From J089 sp964535735 (GTDB taxonomy: Bacteria; Fidelibacterota; Marinisomatia; Marinisomatales; J089), in NCBI GenBank assembly GCA_964535735.1, contig CAZHTM010000004.1, forward strand, positions 1 to 64,000: a stretch of 64,000 nt of DNA, written 5' to 3'. Of this stretch, positions 9,256 to 18,137 are shown piece after piece. The notes below the pieces were generated by a model, which did no database searches, was not told the DNA's origin, and saw only the letters and a program-made list of their open reading frames with translations. The position numbers were made by a program, and so were the translations under genes. Numbering within the stretch: position 1 is the first letter of the stretch; each line of letters starts with the position of its first letter.

Positions 9256-10452
9256 ATGGTTTTTCTATTTCTTGTTATCATAATTCTGATCCTCCTTCAT
9301 GGCTATGTAGGATTTCGAATCATTCCCGCTCTTCACCTATCTCATGGATTAAACCTGACAGCTTGGGTTCTGGTTGGAATTCTAACGTTTCTCCCCTTGG
9401 TCCCAATTCTCCTTCGGATGAAAGGTCTTGAGAATCCTTTTATAGATAAACTATCATGGGTAGGATATTTTAGTCTGGGATTTTTCACACTGGCCTTTAT
9501 TTTCATCCTTGGTTCGGACTTACTCTTGGGAATGGGTTCCGGCATTGCACGTATAGTAAACTGGATGACAAGAGCAGAGCAGTCATCACCTGGTACTTTA
9601 AATGCCCTGGCAGATCCTCAACGACGGCTTTTCTTCCAGGAAGCACTATATCTGGGAATGATGGGATTCACGGCAGGGTTATCGCTTTGGGGCTTGTTCG
9701 AAGCGCGGCGTCGTGCAACTGTTTTTCATATTACAATTCCTATTTCGGAGCTCCCTCGGGATTTGGAGGGATTTCGGATTGTTCAACTTTCCGATATCCA
9801 TGTTGGCCCTACCATCAAACGGGATTATGTACAGCGTATTGTAGATCAGACGTTAAACTTGAAACCAGATATGATCGCCCTCACCGGCGATTTAGTCGAT
9901 GGATCGGTGACCTATCTTCATGATGAATTACGTCCGCTTTTACAACTGGAAGCGCCCTTCGGAAAATTTTTTGTTACGGGTAACCATGAATATTATAGTG
10001 GTGTGCATCGCTGGATCCCGGTTGTTGAATCGTTAGGATTTACACCTTTGATCAATGCTCATCAAGTTATTACCGTAGGAACGACTCCTGTGACGGTTGC
10101 GGGAATCACTGATATCACCGCCAATCAGATGGACCCGGAAAATAGATCTGATCCTGAAAAAGCATTACAAGGCGCACCGGAAGCCTCTCTTAAAATCCTT
10201 CTGGCGCATCAACCTCGCAGTATTGAGGAAGCAGCCCGGCTTAACGTTGATTTACAATTATCGGGTCATACCCATGGGGGACAATTCAAACCTTTCCATT
10301 TTGCAGTGAAACACGCCCATCCGTATATCGCGGGACTTCATCGTCATAACGGTACATGGATATATGTCAATCGAGGAACTGGATACTGGGGCCCACCACT
10401 TCGACTGGGAATTCCATCCGAAATTACGGTCTTAACCCTAACCCGAAGTTAA
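9256..10452 (+). CDS. Membrane-associated metallophosphoesterase (YkuE-like)
   Basis: A 398-residue protein. The first 160 residues contain about four transmembrane helices; the rest is a calcineurin-like phosphoesterase domain with all metal-binding motifs in order: SDIHVG, TGDLVDG, TGNHEYY, LLAHQPR and SGHTHGG. The family includes B. subtilis YkuE and related membrane-bound enzymes thought to act on phospholipids or phosphodiesters; the substrate here is unknown. The ATG is preceded by a GAAG ribosome-binding site. It faces the response regulator gene 56 bases downstream. Confidence 0.92.
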   Translation: MVFLFLVIIILILLHGYVGFRIIPALHLSHGLNLTAWVLVGILTFLPLVPILLRMKGLENPFIDKLSWVGYFSLGFFTLAFIFILGSDLLLGMGSGIARIVNWMTRAEQSSPGTLNALADPQRRLFFQEALYLGMMGFTAGLSLWGLFEARRRATVFHITIPISELPRDLEGFRIVQLSDIHVGPTIKRDYVQRIVDQTLNLKPDMIALTGDLVDGSVTYLHDELRPLLQLEAPFGKFFVTGNHEYYSGVHRWIPVVESLGFTPLINAHQVITVGTTPVTVAGITDITANQMDPENRSDPEKALQGAPEASLKILLAHQPRSIEEAARLNVDLQLSGHTHGGQFKPFHFAVKHAHPYIAGLHRHNGTWIYVNRGTGYWGPPLRLGIPSEITVLTLTRS

Positions 10453-10508
10453 CTAAAACTAAAAATAATGAATATTCAACCCAGGCTTTTGTGGACACGT
10501 AATGTCCA

Positions 10509-10895
10509 TTAGGCAGTGGATGTTGGCTTCAGGTAGTGATCGACTTTTTTTAAGAGTTCGAAGATGGGGTAGGGCTTGGGGATGAATTCATCACAACCGG
10601 CATTCAGACAGTTCATCATATCCTGGATAAAAGCATGAGCTGTAACTGCAATTACAGGCATAGTTTTTAATGTATTTGTCCTGCGGATAAAACGGGTCAG
10701 GTCCAACCCATCCTCATTTCCATCTAGTGACAAATCCAAAAGAACTAAATCAAATTTATCTTTAGATAAAATCGATTTGGCTTGAGAAACTGAAACCGCC
10801 GTTTCGATTTCGTATTTCTGACCAATCGTTTTTTCATACAGCACTTGCGTATCCAGATCATCTTCCACAATTAATATGTGGCGTAGGTTACGCAT
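10509..10895 (-). CDS. Single-domain response regulator (receiver only)
   Basis: About 128 residues forming one CheY-like receiver domain: acidic pair in VEDDLDT near the N-terminus, phospho-acceptor Asp in LVLLDLSLDG, conserved Thr/Ala in AVTAHA and Lys in IPKPYP. There is no output domain, so it probably signals by protein-protein contact or within a phosphorelay. The start at 10895 is chosen because an AGGAG site lies 7 bases before it; an upstream ATG at 10910 would place that site inside the gene. It is divergent from the receiver-GGDEF-EAL gene at 11120, a likely partner. Confidence 0.93.
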   Translation of the reverse strand: MRNLRHILIVEDDLDTQVLYEKTIGQKYEIETAVSVSQAKSILSKDKFDLVLLDLSLDGNEDGLDLTRFIRRTNTLKTMPVIAVTAHAFIQDMMNCLNAGCDEFIPKPYPIFELLKKVDHYLKPTSTA

Positions 10896-11119
10896 GGATT
10901 TTCTCCTCATATTCCAGTATCAATAATAAACTTTATTTTTAAAACCCGAAGCTATTTTTTTCATTTTCTACAGACGTATACAGACCATTCGCCAGTTTAC
11001 TTAACCCAAGCGCTTTTCTCATGCTATTATGAATTTTTCCAATTAACTTTCAATTTAGAAATGAAACTTCTTCACTCCTCCACCATTTAACTCAAAACTT
11101 TGAAGTTTGCCAATACACT

Positions 11120-12871
11120 ATGCAAAAATCCAGCATACCACAAAAGCCAAAGACCGAAACCCGTATTTTGGTTGTAGATGACGACCACCCCATTCGTATT
11201 CTGTTGAAAAAAATATTGGAATCCGAGGGATATCAAGTGGAAATAGCAGGTGGTGGATTGGAAGCTATAAATAAAATTGAATCAGATTCACCTTTTGATT
11301 TAGTTATTTTGGATATCATGATGCCTGATATGAGTGGACTGGATGTTTGCTCACAAATCCGGTCAATGTATAATTCATTTGAATGTCCTATCCTCTTCCT
11401 CTCCGCCTTATCAGAAGCAGATGAAATCGTTACTGGCTTAAATATGGGAGCCAACGATTACATCACTAAACCGTTTAACGACATCGAACTCCTGGCGCGG
11501 GTCAAAAATCTGACTTCATTGAAATATATTTATGATGTGGCTCTCACTAACGAACGGCTGGCCTCTCACAGGTCTCATCACGACGATTTGACCGGTTTAC
11601 CTAACAAATCACTACTGAATATTAAATTGTTGGATTTTATAACAATCGCCAATATTCGCGATACCGCCATTGCGTTATATTTTATCAACTTGGATAGCTT
11701 TAAGTCTATCAATGAATCATTGGGCAATGCGGTAGGAGATATTTACCTGCGGGAAGTGGGTAAGCGAATCCAGGAAGCAATCCGGCCTGGGGATTTTCTA
11801 GCGCATTTGCATTCGGATGTTTTTGCTGTTGTTCAGAAGGATCTGGAACCTAATACTTTATCCATTATCGAATCTTTTGGAAACCATTTACGACAAACAC
11901 TGGCGGAGCCCATCACAATTAACCAGTACAAGCTTAAACTAACCGCCAGTATAGGAATATCCGTTTTCCCCCATGATGCCCAGATCGTTGATGACCTCCT
12001 GCGCCATGCCGATACGGCCCTGAACGCAGCCAAGCAACGGGGTGGAAATACAGTGCAAATGGCGGACCGCCGACTCACGTCCCTGGCGGCAACCCGGTTA
12101 AACATGGAAACCATGCTTCGGAATGCATTGGAAAGGGAAGAATTCCTCCTCTGCTACCAACCTCAAATGAGCATAGTGGACCATCAAGTTACCGGAGCAG
12201 AAGCTTTAGTTCGCTGGAAACATCCTGACGGTGGAGTAATCCCACCGGGGAAATTCATACCGGTGGCCGAAGAATCGGGTCTTATCATTCCCTTGAGCGA
12301 ATGGATTCTGGAAAAAACGGCCCGCCAAACCAAACGCTGGCTGGAAATGGGTTTACCAAAATTAAAAATCGGCGTAAATCTATCTGCCGTTCATTTCCGA
12401 ATAGATTCCCTTTCCAAGGATCTGGAGTCACTGGTCTCTAAATTAAATCTGGATCCAGGCTCCCTGGATTTAGAGATCACCGAAAGTGCGATTATGTCCA
12501 ATTTGGATAAAGCTATTAAGCACTTGAATGAATTGCGGGAGATTGGATTTCACCTTTCACTGGATGATTTTGGAACCGGGTATTCTTCTCTGAGTTATTT
12601 ACGTCGCTTCCCGGTCCATACTCTAAAAATTGACCAGTCTTTTATCCAGGATGTGGATCAGGATGAACAAAATGCCGCCATCGTATCCACCATAATCAAC
12701 CTGGCCCACAGTCTGAATTTAAACGTGATCGCAGAAGGGGTTGAGACCAAAAAACAATTGGAATATTTAACCAATACGTTCTGTAATGAAATACAAGGAT
12801 TTGTGTTAAGCCGCCCCATTGCCTCAGAGGAATTCCCCCAGTTTGTCGCAAAGCATCATAACGTATCATAG
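11120..12871 (+). CDS. Response regulator with degenerate GGDEF and intact EAL domains
   Basis: A 583-residue three-domain protein: receiver (about 12-130, VVDDD, phospho-acceptor in LVILDIMMPDMSG, Lys in ITKPF), GGDEF-like domain (about 160-325) and EAL domain (about 335-575). The GGDEF signature is replaced by HSDVF, so diguanylate cyclase activity is probably lost. The EAL domain keeps the key residues: EALVRW, VNLS, EITES, DDFGTGYSS, LKIDQSF, AEGVET and the late Gln in IQGFVLS. It should therefore be a phosphorylation-controlled cyclic-di-GMP phosphodiesterase in the cytoplasm. The divergent single receiver gene may feed into the same pathway. Confidence 0.93.
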   Translation: MQKSSIPQKPKTETRILVVDDDHPIRILLKKILESEGYQVEIAGGGLEAINKIESDSPFDLVILDIMMPDMSGLDVCSQIRSMYNSFECPILFLSALSEADEIVTGLNMGANDYITKPFNDIELLARVKNLTSLKYIYDVALTNERLASHRSHHDDLTGLPNKSLLNIKLLDFITIANIRDTAIALYFINLDSFKSINESLGNAVGDIYLREVGKRIQEAIRPGDFLAHLHSDVFAVVQKDLEPNTLSIIESFGNHLRQTLAEPITINQYKLKLTASIGISVFPHDAQIVDDLLRHADTALNAAKQRGGNTVQMADRRLTSLAATRLNMETMLRNALEREEFLLCYQPQMSIVDHQVTGAEALVRWKHPDGGVIPPGKFIPVAEESGLIIPLSEWILEKTARQTKRWLEMGLPKLKIGVNLSAVHFRIDSLSKDLESLVSKLNLDPGSLDLEITESAIMSNLDKAIKHLNELREIGFHLSLDDFGTGYSSLSYLRRFPVHTLKIDQSFIQDVDQDEQNAAIVSTIINLAHSLNLNVIAEGVETKKQLEYLTNTFCNEIQGFVLSRPIASEEFPQFVAKHHNVS

Positions 12872-13392
12872 TCTACCTAATGTAGATTGATCAGCAACCA
12901 CTTTTGTCTATTGGACCCAATTTCTCTTTTTAATTAGTTCCTGTTTTTTAAGCACATTTGACAATCACGTAAAATGCTTTATGTTATTTCTATGTCTGAA
13001 CTAAAGAACAAAAAACGCGAATTGTTATCCATCATATAAACCATGTGATATGACCAATGGGAGGAATCTCCAAAATTTGTAAAAATAGAAACTCACGATC
13101 ACACTTTTGAGGCCTATGGATAGAATACCAGATATGCCCTGATTTAAATGCGTTATTCCAATCAATGCTGACGCTAGAAAGATTACGGTAATATGCCAGT
13201 TCTTGTATCACCTGTATTCCAAAGACATTTCAGCAAGAATGTCCTTGAGAGTTCTTAGAATAACGCAATCCCGATCTATAATACAGACGGGTGAGCCCAA
13301 TCATACACCTAAAATCCTTTTTAATAAAATAACTGCTTCTACCTTTACATTATGTTATACGTTGTACTCTTATTATTCCATCACTTATCCGT
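12872..13392. other. Long non-coding region
   Basis: About 520 bases without a convincing gene. The one short plus-strand reading frame (13203-13409) has no ribosome-binding site, unnatural composition, and runs into the dprA 3' end. A TTGACA at 12958-12963 could be a -35 element, but the region 17-18 bases on (ATGTTAT) is a poor -10. A 10-bp inverted repeat (13149-13158 with 13258-13267) encloses a smaller imperfect hairpin (about 13221-13246). The region may hold a small RNA or simply be the shared 3' end of two convergent genes. Confidence 0.4.
13149..13267. repeat. 10-bp inverted repeat with nested hairpin
   Basis: TGCGTTATTC at 13149-13158 is the exact reverse complement of GAATAACGCA at 13258-13267. 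Inside lies GACATT (13224-13229) paired with AATGTC (13238-13243), extendable past one mismatch. The repeat sits in the non-coding gap between two convergent genes. A chance occurrence is quite possible. Confidence 0.4.
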
Positions 13393-14484
13393 TCACACAG
13401 ACCGTATAAACTGCTTACCTGCCAGTTGAGTCACAGCTCCCTTTAGTTCCAGTTCCAATAACATAGAAAGCAAACGTGTGACATCCCAACCGGATTTTTC
13501 CACTAAGTCGTCAATATGTACTGGTTCCCGAGCAATGAATTCAAGAATCGACTTTTCTTCAGCGGTCAAGTCCAGAGATAAGGACTGTTGAACCGGACGA
13601 ACAGGTTTCACCAATCGTGATTCAATTTGAGCGAGTATATCATCGACTTTCGCGACCGGGATTGCGCCATTTCGAATCAGCCGATTACATCCCACACTCT
13701 GTTTGTCCGTAATTCTTCCAGGAACGGCAAATACTTCACGGTTTTGGTCCACTGCATTCAGGGCTGTGAGGATCGCACCACTTTTTGTCCCGGCTTCGAC
13801 TACTACTGTTCCATGACATAATCCACTAATAATCCGATTGCGCTGGGGAAAATTTTGTGCATCAGGTTTGGTGCCCAACGGAAATTCAGAAATTAACGCA
13901 CCCTGTTCCATAATGGCATTGGCCAATTCCCGATTTTCAGCGGGATAGATTCGATCAACACCCGTTCCCAGAACCGCTATTGTTCGGCCTCCAGCTTCCA
14001 CACAGGTCTTATGGGCTACCGTATCAATTCCGCGCGCTAAACCACTCACAATGGTTATTCCCATGGCAACCAACCCTTTAACCAGATTGACGGTTACCTC
14101 CGCACCATAGCGAGTTAAGGATCGAGTCCCCACAATCGCCACACAATCTTCCTGAAATTTTAACGGTTTTCCGCGTCGATACAGTACTAGTGGAGGATTA
14201 TATAACTTTCGTAATAATTGAGGATACTCCTCCTCGTAAAAGGAAACGATCGACGTGTTCAGTTTCCCGGCGTTATTAAGCTCATCCTGTCCAAAATTCC
14301 ACTTCGAGTATTCCTTGATGTGGCGTGCTAAATTGAGGTTAATGCCCGGCGCCTGACATAACTGTTGTAAACTTAAACTAAATATGTCGGTATCGGCTGG
14401 AAAGGCAGTCAGCAGGTTTCGAATGCGATACGGGCCTAGTCCGGGAACATTCAGAAGGTTAAGAAGCTGAATTCGATGGTCCAT
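13393..14484 (-). CDS. dprA: DNA processing protein DprA/Smf
   Basis: A 363-residue DprA protein: an N-terminal HhH/SAM-like region (LNVPGLGPYRIRNLL), a Rossmann-like DprA core (about 75-290, with VAIVGTRSLTRYG, SGLARGIDTVAH, LGTGVDRIYPAENREL, SEFPLGT, FPQRNRIISGL, EAGTKSGAL-like) and a C-terminal winged-helix domain (about 300-360). It binds incoming single-stranded DNA and loads RecA in natural transformation. Its start overlaps the obg 3' end by 26 nt. With the ComEA-like/pilin-like/PilM-like genes at 18138-20914 it suggests that DNA uptake occurs in this organism. Confidence 0.96.
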   Translation of the reverse strand: MDHRIQLLNLLNVPGLGPYRIRNLLTAFPADTDIFSLSLQQLCQAPGINLNLARHIKEYSKWNFGQDELNNAGKLNTSIVSFYEEEYPQLLRKLYNPPLVLYRRGKPLKFQEDCVAIVGTRSLTRYGAEVTVNLVKGLVAMGITIVSGLARGIDTVAHKTCVEAGGRTIAVLGTGVDRIYPAENRELANAIMEQGALISEFPLGTKPDAQNFPQRNRIISGLCHGTVVVEAGTKSGAILTALNAVDQNREVFAVPGRITDKQSVGCNRLIRNGAIPVAKVDDILAQIESRLVKPVRPVQQSLSLDLTAEEKSILEFIAREPVHIDDLVEKSGWDVTRLLSMLLELELKGAVTQLAGKQFIRSV

Positions 14485-15436
14485 TTAGATGTGGAGTGAT
14501 AGCCTTTATTAATGCATCCAGCCCCTGTCCAGTGTGGGCGGAGATAGATAAATATTTATCATCCGTTGGGTGTGTATCCGGTCCTAATAAATCCACCTTA
14601 GACCGCACCACAATCCGCGGTTTCTTCAACAAGTAAGGATTGAACGCTTCTAACTCGTTTAACAACAGGGAAATAGTATGCTCAAAATCGGTAGTTAAAC
14701 AATCCACTAAAAACACTAAAACCGACGTGCGTTCAATATGCCGTAAAAATTGATGTCCCAGCCCCTTCCCTTCTGCCGCACCTTCAATGAGTCCTGGAAT
14801 ATCAGCACAAACAAACGAAGCATAGGAACCATACTTCACGATTCCCAGATTAGGATTTAACGTAGTGAACGGGTAATCCGCTACTTTAGGACGGGCATTG
14901 GATAGGGCGCTGAGTAAGGTTGATTTTCCGCTATTAGGCAATCCTACCAAACCCACATCAGCTAATAACTTGAGTTCTAACCGAAATCGGCCCGACTCAC
15001 CGGGAATCCCCGGTTGAGCATAGCGCGGTGTCTGGTGGGTCGCTGATTTGAAATGAACGTTGCCCCGTCCGCCCTTTCCACCCCGGCAGGCTAAAAATAC
15101 CTGGTCAGGCTCAATCAGATCCGCTACCACACGGTCTTCATCCAGGGAAATGATCTGAGTGCCTGGCGGGACTTTGATTATGATGTCAGCTCCATCCGCC
15201 CCGAATTTTCGACTTCCCCGTCCCGGAGCGCCGTTTCGTGCGCGGTAGATTTTCCGATAGGGAATATCCTGCAAAGTTCGCAAATGGGGATCTACCTTCA
15301 AATAAATATGACCGCCACGCCCGCCATCGCCGCCATCAGGTCCGCCTTTGGGGATAAATTTCTCCCGCCGAAAGGAGACCGCTCCCGGTCCACCATTGCC
15401 AGCAATTAATTGTATTTCGGTGACATCAATAAACAT
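14459..15436 (-). CDS. obg: Obg family GTPase
   Basis: A 325-residue Obg/CgtA GTPase that acts in 50S ribosome assembly and stress control. The glycine-rich Obg fold fills residues 1-158 (GGPDGGDGGRGG, GGKGGRGN), then the G domain: G1 GLPNSGKST, switch region FTTLNP, G3 DIPGL, and a G4 motif SKVD in place of the usual NKxD. There is no C-terminal OCT domain, as in many family members. An AAGGA site precedes the ATG. It is the first gene downstream of the icd terminator and heads an obg-dprA pair. Confidence 0.97.
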   Translation of the reverse strand: MFIDVTEIQLIAGNGGPGAVSFRREKFIPKGGPDGGDGGRGGHIYLKVDPHLRTLQDIPYRKIYRARNGAPGRGSRKFGADGADIIIKVPPGTQIISLDEDRVVADLIEPDQVFLACRGGKGGRGNVHFKSATHQTPRYAQPGIPGESGRFRLELKLLADVGLVGLPNSGKSTLLSALSNARPKVADYPFTTLNPNLGIVKYGSYASFVCADIPGLIEGAAEGKGLGHQFLRHIERTSVLVFLVDCLTTDFEHTISLLLNELEAFNPYLLKKPRIVVRSKVDLLGPDTHPTDDKYLSISAHTGQGLDALIKAITPHLNGPSNSAS

Positions 15437-15459
15437 TTAAGATCGGTCCTTGAAAGAAT

Positions 15460-15492
15460 TTAAAAAAGGGTGCGCAAACCTACGCACCCTTT
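15460..15492 (-). terminator. Rho-independent terminator after icd
   Basis: On the minus strand a perfect 10-bp stem (15465-15474 with 15483-15492, AAAGGGTGCG and its complement) closes an 8-nt loop and is followed by a run of six T. It lies 27 bases downstream of the icd stop and 24 bases before the obg start, separating the two transcription units. Confidence 0.92.
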
Positions 15493-15518
15493 CATACCGA
15501 ATAAAAGCGGTATCACTT

Positions 15519-16796
15519 TTACATATTTGTAATAATCTCTGATCCAAACTCGGAGCATTTCAGTTTGGTCGCCCCCTCCATCAGACGGTGAAAGTCATAG
15601 GTAACCCGTTTATTGATAATGGATTGTTCAATTCCTTTGACAATCAAATCCGCGGCTTCCTGCCAGCCCAGGTGCTCCAACATCATGACACCGGATAGGA
15701 TCAATGAAGAGGGATTCACTTTATCCAGGCCCGCATATTTCGGGGCGGTACCGTGAGTCGCCTCAAAAATGGCGTGACCAGTGGTGTAGTTAATATTTGC
15801 CCCTGGAGCAATGCCAATACCGCCTACAATAGCCGCCAGGGCGTCTGAAATGTAGTCACCATTCAGGTTGAGAGTAGCCACCACATCATATTCCGCTGGT
15901 CTGAGCAGAATTTGCTGCAAAAATGCATCGGCGATGAAATCCTTGATCAGAAGTTTTCCGGCGCTTAAAGCGTCATTCTGGGCTTGATTCGCTGCTTCTT
16001 CGCCCCGTTCATCCTTAATCCGATCATACTGCGCCCACGTGAAAACCTGGTCCCCGTATTCCCGTTCTGCCAAGGCGTAGCTCCAGTTTTTGAAAGCCCC
16101 TTCTGTGAATTTCATGATGTTTCCTTTGTGCACGATGGTCACGGATTTCCGTCCATGGGACAGGGCATAGTCAATGGCCGAACGCATCAGGCGTTCCGTG
16201 CCTTCCTGGGACACAGGTTTAATCCCAATGGATGATGTCTTAGGAAAGCGAATTTTTTTCACCCCCATTGTATTGATCAGAAAATCTTTCACCTGTTCCA
16301 CGTCCGGTTCGCCGTACATCCATTCAACACCGGCATAAATATCTTCAGTATTCTCTCTGAAAATAACCATATCCACCAGATCGGGTTTCTTAACCGGAGA
16401 CGGTACGCCCTTAAACCAACGGACGGGACGCACACAAGCGTAGAGATCCAATTCCTGCCGGAGAGCCACGTTTAATGAGCGGATTCCCCCGCCTACTGGT
16501 GTCGTCAACGGTCCTTTAATGGCAATAATATGTTCCCGGATAGCATCCAGGGTTGCTTCTGGCAACCATGAACCGGTTTTTTCGAATGCTTTTTCCCCCG
16601 CATACACTTCTTTCCAGACGATGGATTTGGAACCGTGATAAGCTTTTTCCACGGCGGCATCAATGACACGAACGGTCGCGGCCCATATATCGGCCCCAGT
16701 GCCGTCGCCTTCAATGAAAGGAATGATGGGATGATCAGGGACCTTCAGGGCCCCATTTTCCATTTGAATAATTTCTCCATTTACTGTGGTATTCAT
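15519..16796 (-). CDS. icd: Isocitrate dehydrogenase, NADP-dependent
   Basis: A 425-residue enzyme of the bacterial homodimeric ICDH type, oxidatively decarboxylating isocitrate to 2-oxoglutarate in the TCA cycle. Substrate-binding motifs are clear: TTPVGGGIRSLNVALRQ-like region with the phosphorylatable Ser, YACVRPVRWF, RENTEDIYAGVE, the Lys in VHKGNIMK, and the metal-binding Asp cluster in LNGDYISDALA. The coenzyme site reads THGTAPKYAG; Lys and Tyr at this place mark NADP rather than NAD preference. It is the last gene of the string from rsmD and ends in a strong terminator. Confidence 0.97.
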   Translation of the reverse strand: MNTTVNGEIIQMENGALKVPDHPIIPFIEGDGTGADIWAATVRVIDAAVEKAYHGSKSIVWKEVYAGEKAFEKTGSWLPEATLDAIREHIIAIKGPLTTPVGGGIRSLNVALRQELDLYACVRPVRWFKGVPSPVKKPDLVDMVIFRENTEDIYAGVEWMYGEPDVEQVKDFLINTMGVKKIRFPKTSSIGIKPVSQEGTERLMRSAIDYALSHGRKSVTIVHKGNIMKFTEGAFKNWSYALAEREYGDQVFTWAQYDRIKDERGEEAANQAQNDALSAGKLLIKDFIADAFLQQILLRPAEYDVVATLNLNGDYISDALAAIVGGIGIAPGANINYTTGHAIFEATHGTAPKYAGLDKVNPSSLILSGVMMLEHLGWQEAADLIVKGIEQSIINKRVTYDFHRLMEGATKLKCSEFGSEIITNM

Positions 16797-16802
16797 ATAT
16801 AT

Positions 16803-17075
16803 CTAATCCTGCTTTTTAGGGTTCTTTGATTTCGTCGTTTTCTTTTCCGTCTTTCTGGTCGACTTAGAGGATTTTGAAGAAGAGTCACTCTTTGATTTGT
16901 AGTCCGTGATATAAAAACCGGACCCTTTGAAAATCAATCCCGATCCGGAACTGATCAAGCGCTGCACGGCCTCTTCATGACATTCCGGGCATGTGGTTAT
17001 GGCCGCGTCTTTAATGGATTGAAATGCTTCAAATTGATAACCACATTTCCCGCATTGATATTCATATGTTGGCAT
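16803..17075 (-). CDS. FmdB-type zinc ribbon protein
   Basis: A 90-residue protein with an N-terminal FmdB/CxxC zinc ribbon (MPTYEYQC-x2-C and CPEC about 20 residues later) followed by GSGLIFKGSGFYITDY, the usual family ending, and a Lys/Ser-rich disordered tail (about 60-90). The family is widespread and of uncertain function, sometimes linked with regulation. A GGAG site lies 10 bases before the ATG. It sits between coaD and icd. Confidence 0.92.
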   Translation of the reverse strand: MPTYEYQCGKCGYQFEAFQSIKDAAITTCPECHEEAVQRLISSGSGLIFKGSGFYITDYKSKSDSSSKSSKSTRKTEKKTTKSKNPKKQD

Positions 17076-17130
17076 GGTGCTAACACTCCTTAAAATCCCA
17101 AAAATAGAAAGAAAATTTACAAATAAAGTG

Positions 17131-17610
17131 CTATTGGAATTTAATCTTTAAACGTTCCCACACAATATCAGGAACATAATCGCTTATGTCACCATTTAGT
17201 TTGGCCACATCCTTAACCACCGTAGAATTCAAATGAATATATTTTTCATCGGGCATCATCAATATGGTCGTGATTTCCGGATCCAAATGGTAATTCATCA
17301 TGGCCATTTGAAATTCAAATTCAAAATCAGAAACATGTCGCAATCCGCGAATTAAGGCCACCGCGGACTCTTCCTGTGCGAAGTTAACTACCAGTCCCGG
17401 TGTTGATTTGACCACTACATTGGGAATGTGGCGCGTCGATTCACGAATAAGTTCTATCCGTTCTTCCACCGAAAACAGAGGTGTTTTAGATGGATTGTCA
17501 GCTACGCCAAAAATTAATTGATCGAATAATCGTGATGCACGTGTGGCAATATCCACGTGACCATTGTGGATCGGATCAAATGTCCCCGGATACACTACTT
17601 TTCTAATCAT
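17131..17610 (-). CDS. coaD: Phosphopantetheine adenylyltransferase
   Basis: A 159-residue enzyme of coenzyme A synthesis (4'-phosphopantetheine + ATP to dephospho-CoA). Motifs: YPGTFDPIHNGHVDIATRA (nucleotidyltransferase TxGH motif), RGLRHVSDFEFEFQMAMMN and the late HLNSTVVKDVA that corresponds to the ISST-type loop. Length is normal. The start overlaps the rsmD stop by 8 nt, the common rsmD-coaD pairing. Confidence 0.97.
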   Translation of the reverse strand: MIRKVVYPGTFDPIHNGHVDIATRASRLFDQLIFGVADNPSKTPLFSVEERIELIRESTRHIPNVVVKSTPGLVVNFAQEESAVALIRGLRHVSDFEFEFQMAMMNYHLDPEITTILMMPDEKYIHLNSTVVKDVAKLNGDISDYVPDIVWERLKIKFQ

Positions 17611-18130
17611 TATTTTGCCAAAACATGAGTTGAGTATCTCCGTAAGTACGGATTTTCGCTCCGGTTATCTCGGGATGATCCCGACGGGTTTCCAGAATGA
17701 AGCTCCCCTGCGGATTCAGATTCTCCAGTGCTAATTTAACTAGAGATTCAGTTTCCCTAAAGGTTAAAAGATGGTACGGGGGGTCTGCAAAAATAATATC
17801 TGCATGAATTTTGCTCCTTAAAAAATCAAAGGCACTCCCATGATAAAAATGAAATTCCGTCTCTTGAAACTTATCTGCCATAGCACGAATTTTATCCATA
17901 CGTTTCCTATTTCGTTCGATAAAATAAACCGGGGTTGCCCATCGACTAGCGGCTTCAAACCCCATAATTCCAGTGCCTGCATAAAGATCTACAAATACCT
18001 GGTTTCTTAAAGGTCCTAGAATATCAAAGACACTTTTCCGGATGCGTGATTGGGTTGGTCGAACCCCGGTACCAACTCCATGGCCAATGGGAATGCCTTT
18101 ATACTGCCCTGCCAGTATCCGTAAGGACAT
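17603..18130 (-). CDS. rsmD: 16S rRNA (guanine966-N2)-methyltransferase
   Basis: A 175-residue SAM-dependent methyltransferase that modifies G966 of 16S rRNA. Seen: RILAGQYKG and RPTQSRIRKSVFDIL at the N-terminus, SAM-binding DLYAGTGIMGFEA, and the catalytic motif IFADPPY. It overlaps coaD by 8 nt and follows the PilM-like gene by only 7 nt. Confidence 0.96.
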   Translation of the reverse strand: MSLRILAGQYKGIPIGHGVGTGVRPTQSRIRKSVFDILGPLRNQVFVDLYAGTGIMGFEAASRWATPVYFIERNRKRMDKIRAMADKFQETEFHFYHGSAFDFLRSKIHADIIFADPPYHLLTFRETESLVKLALENLNPQGSFILETRRDHPEITGAKIRTYGDTQLMFWQNND

Positions 18131-18137
18131 GGGCGTA

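Noticed and set aside
10492..10508. TGGACA-cgtaa-TGTCCA hairpin between convergent genes as a terminator
   Set aside because: The stem has only 6 bp and no T-run follows on either strand.
13203..13409. Plus-strand reading frame of 68 codons
   Set aside because: No ribosome-binding site, unnatural composition, and it overlaps the dprA 3' end.
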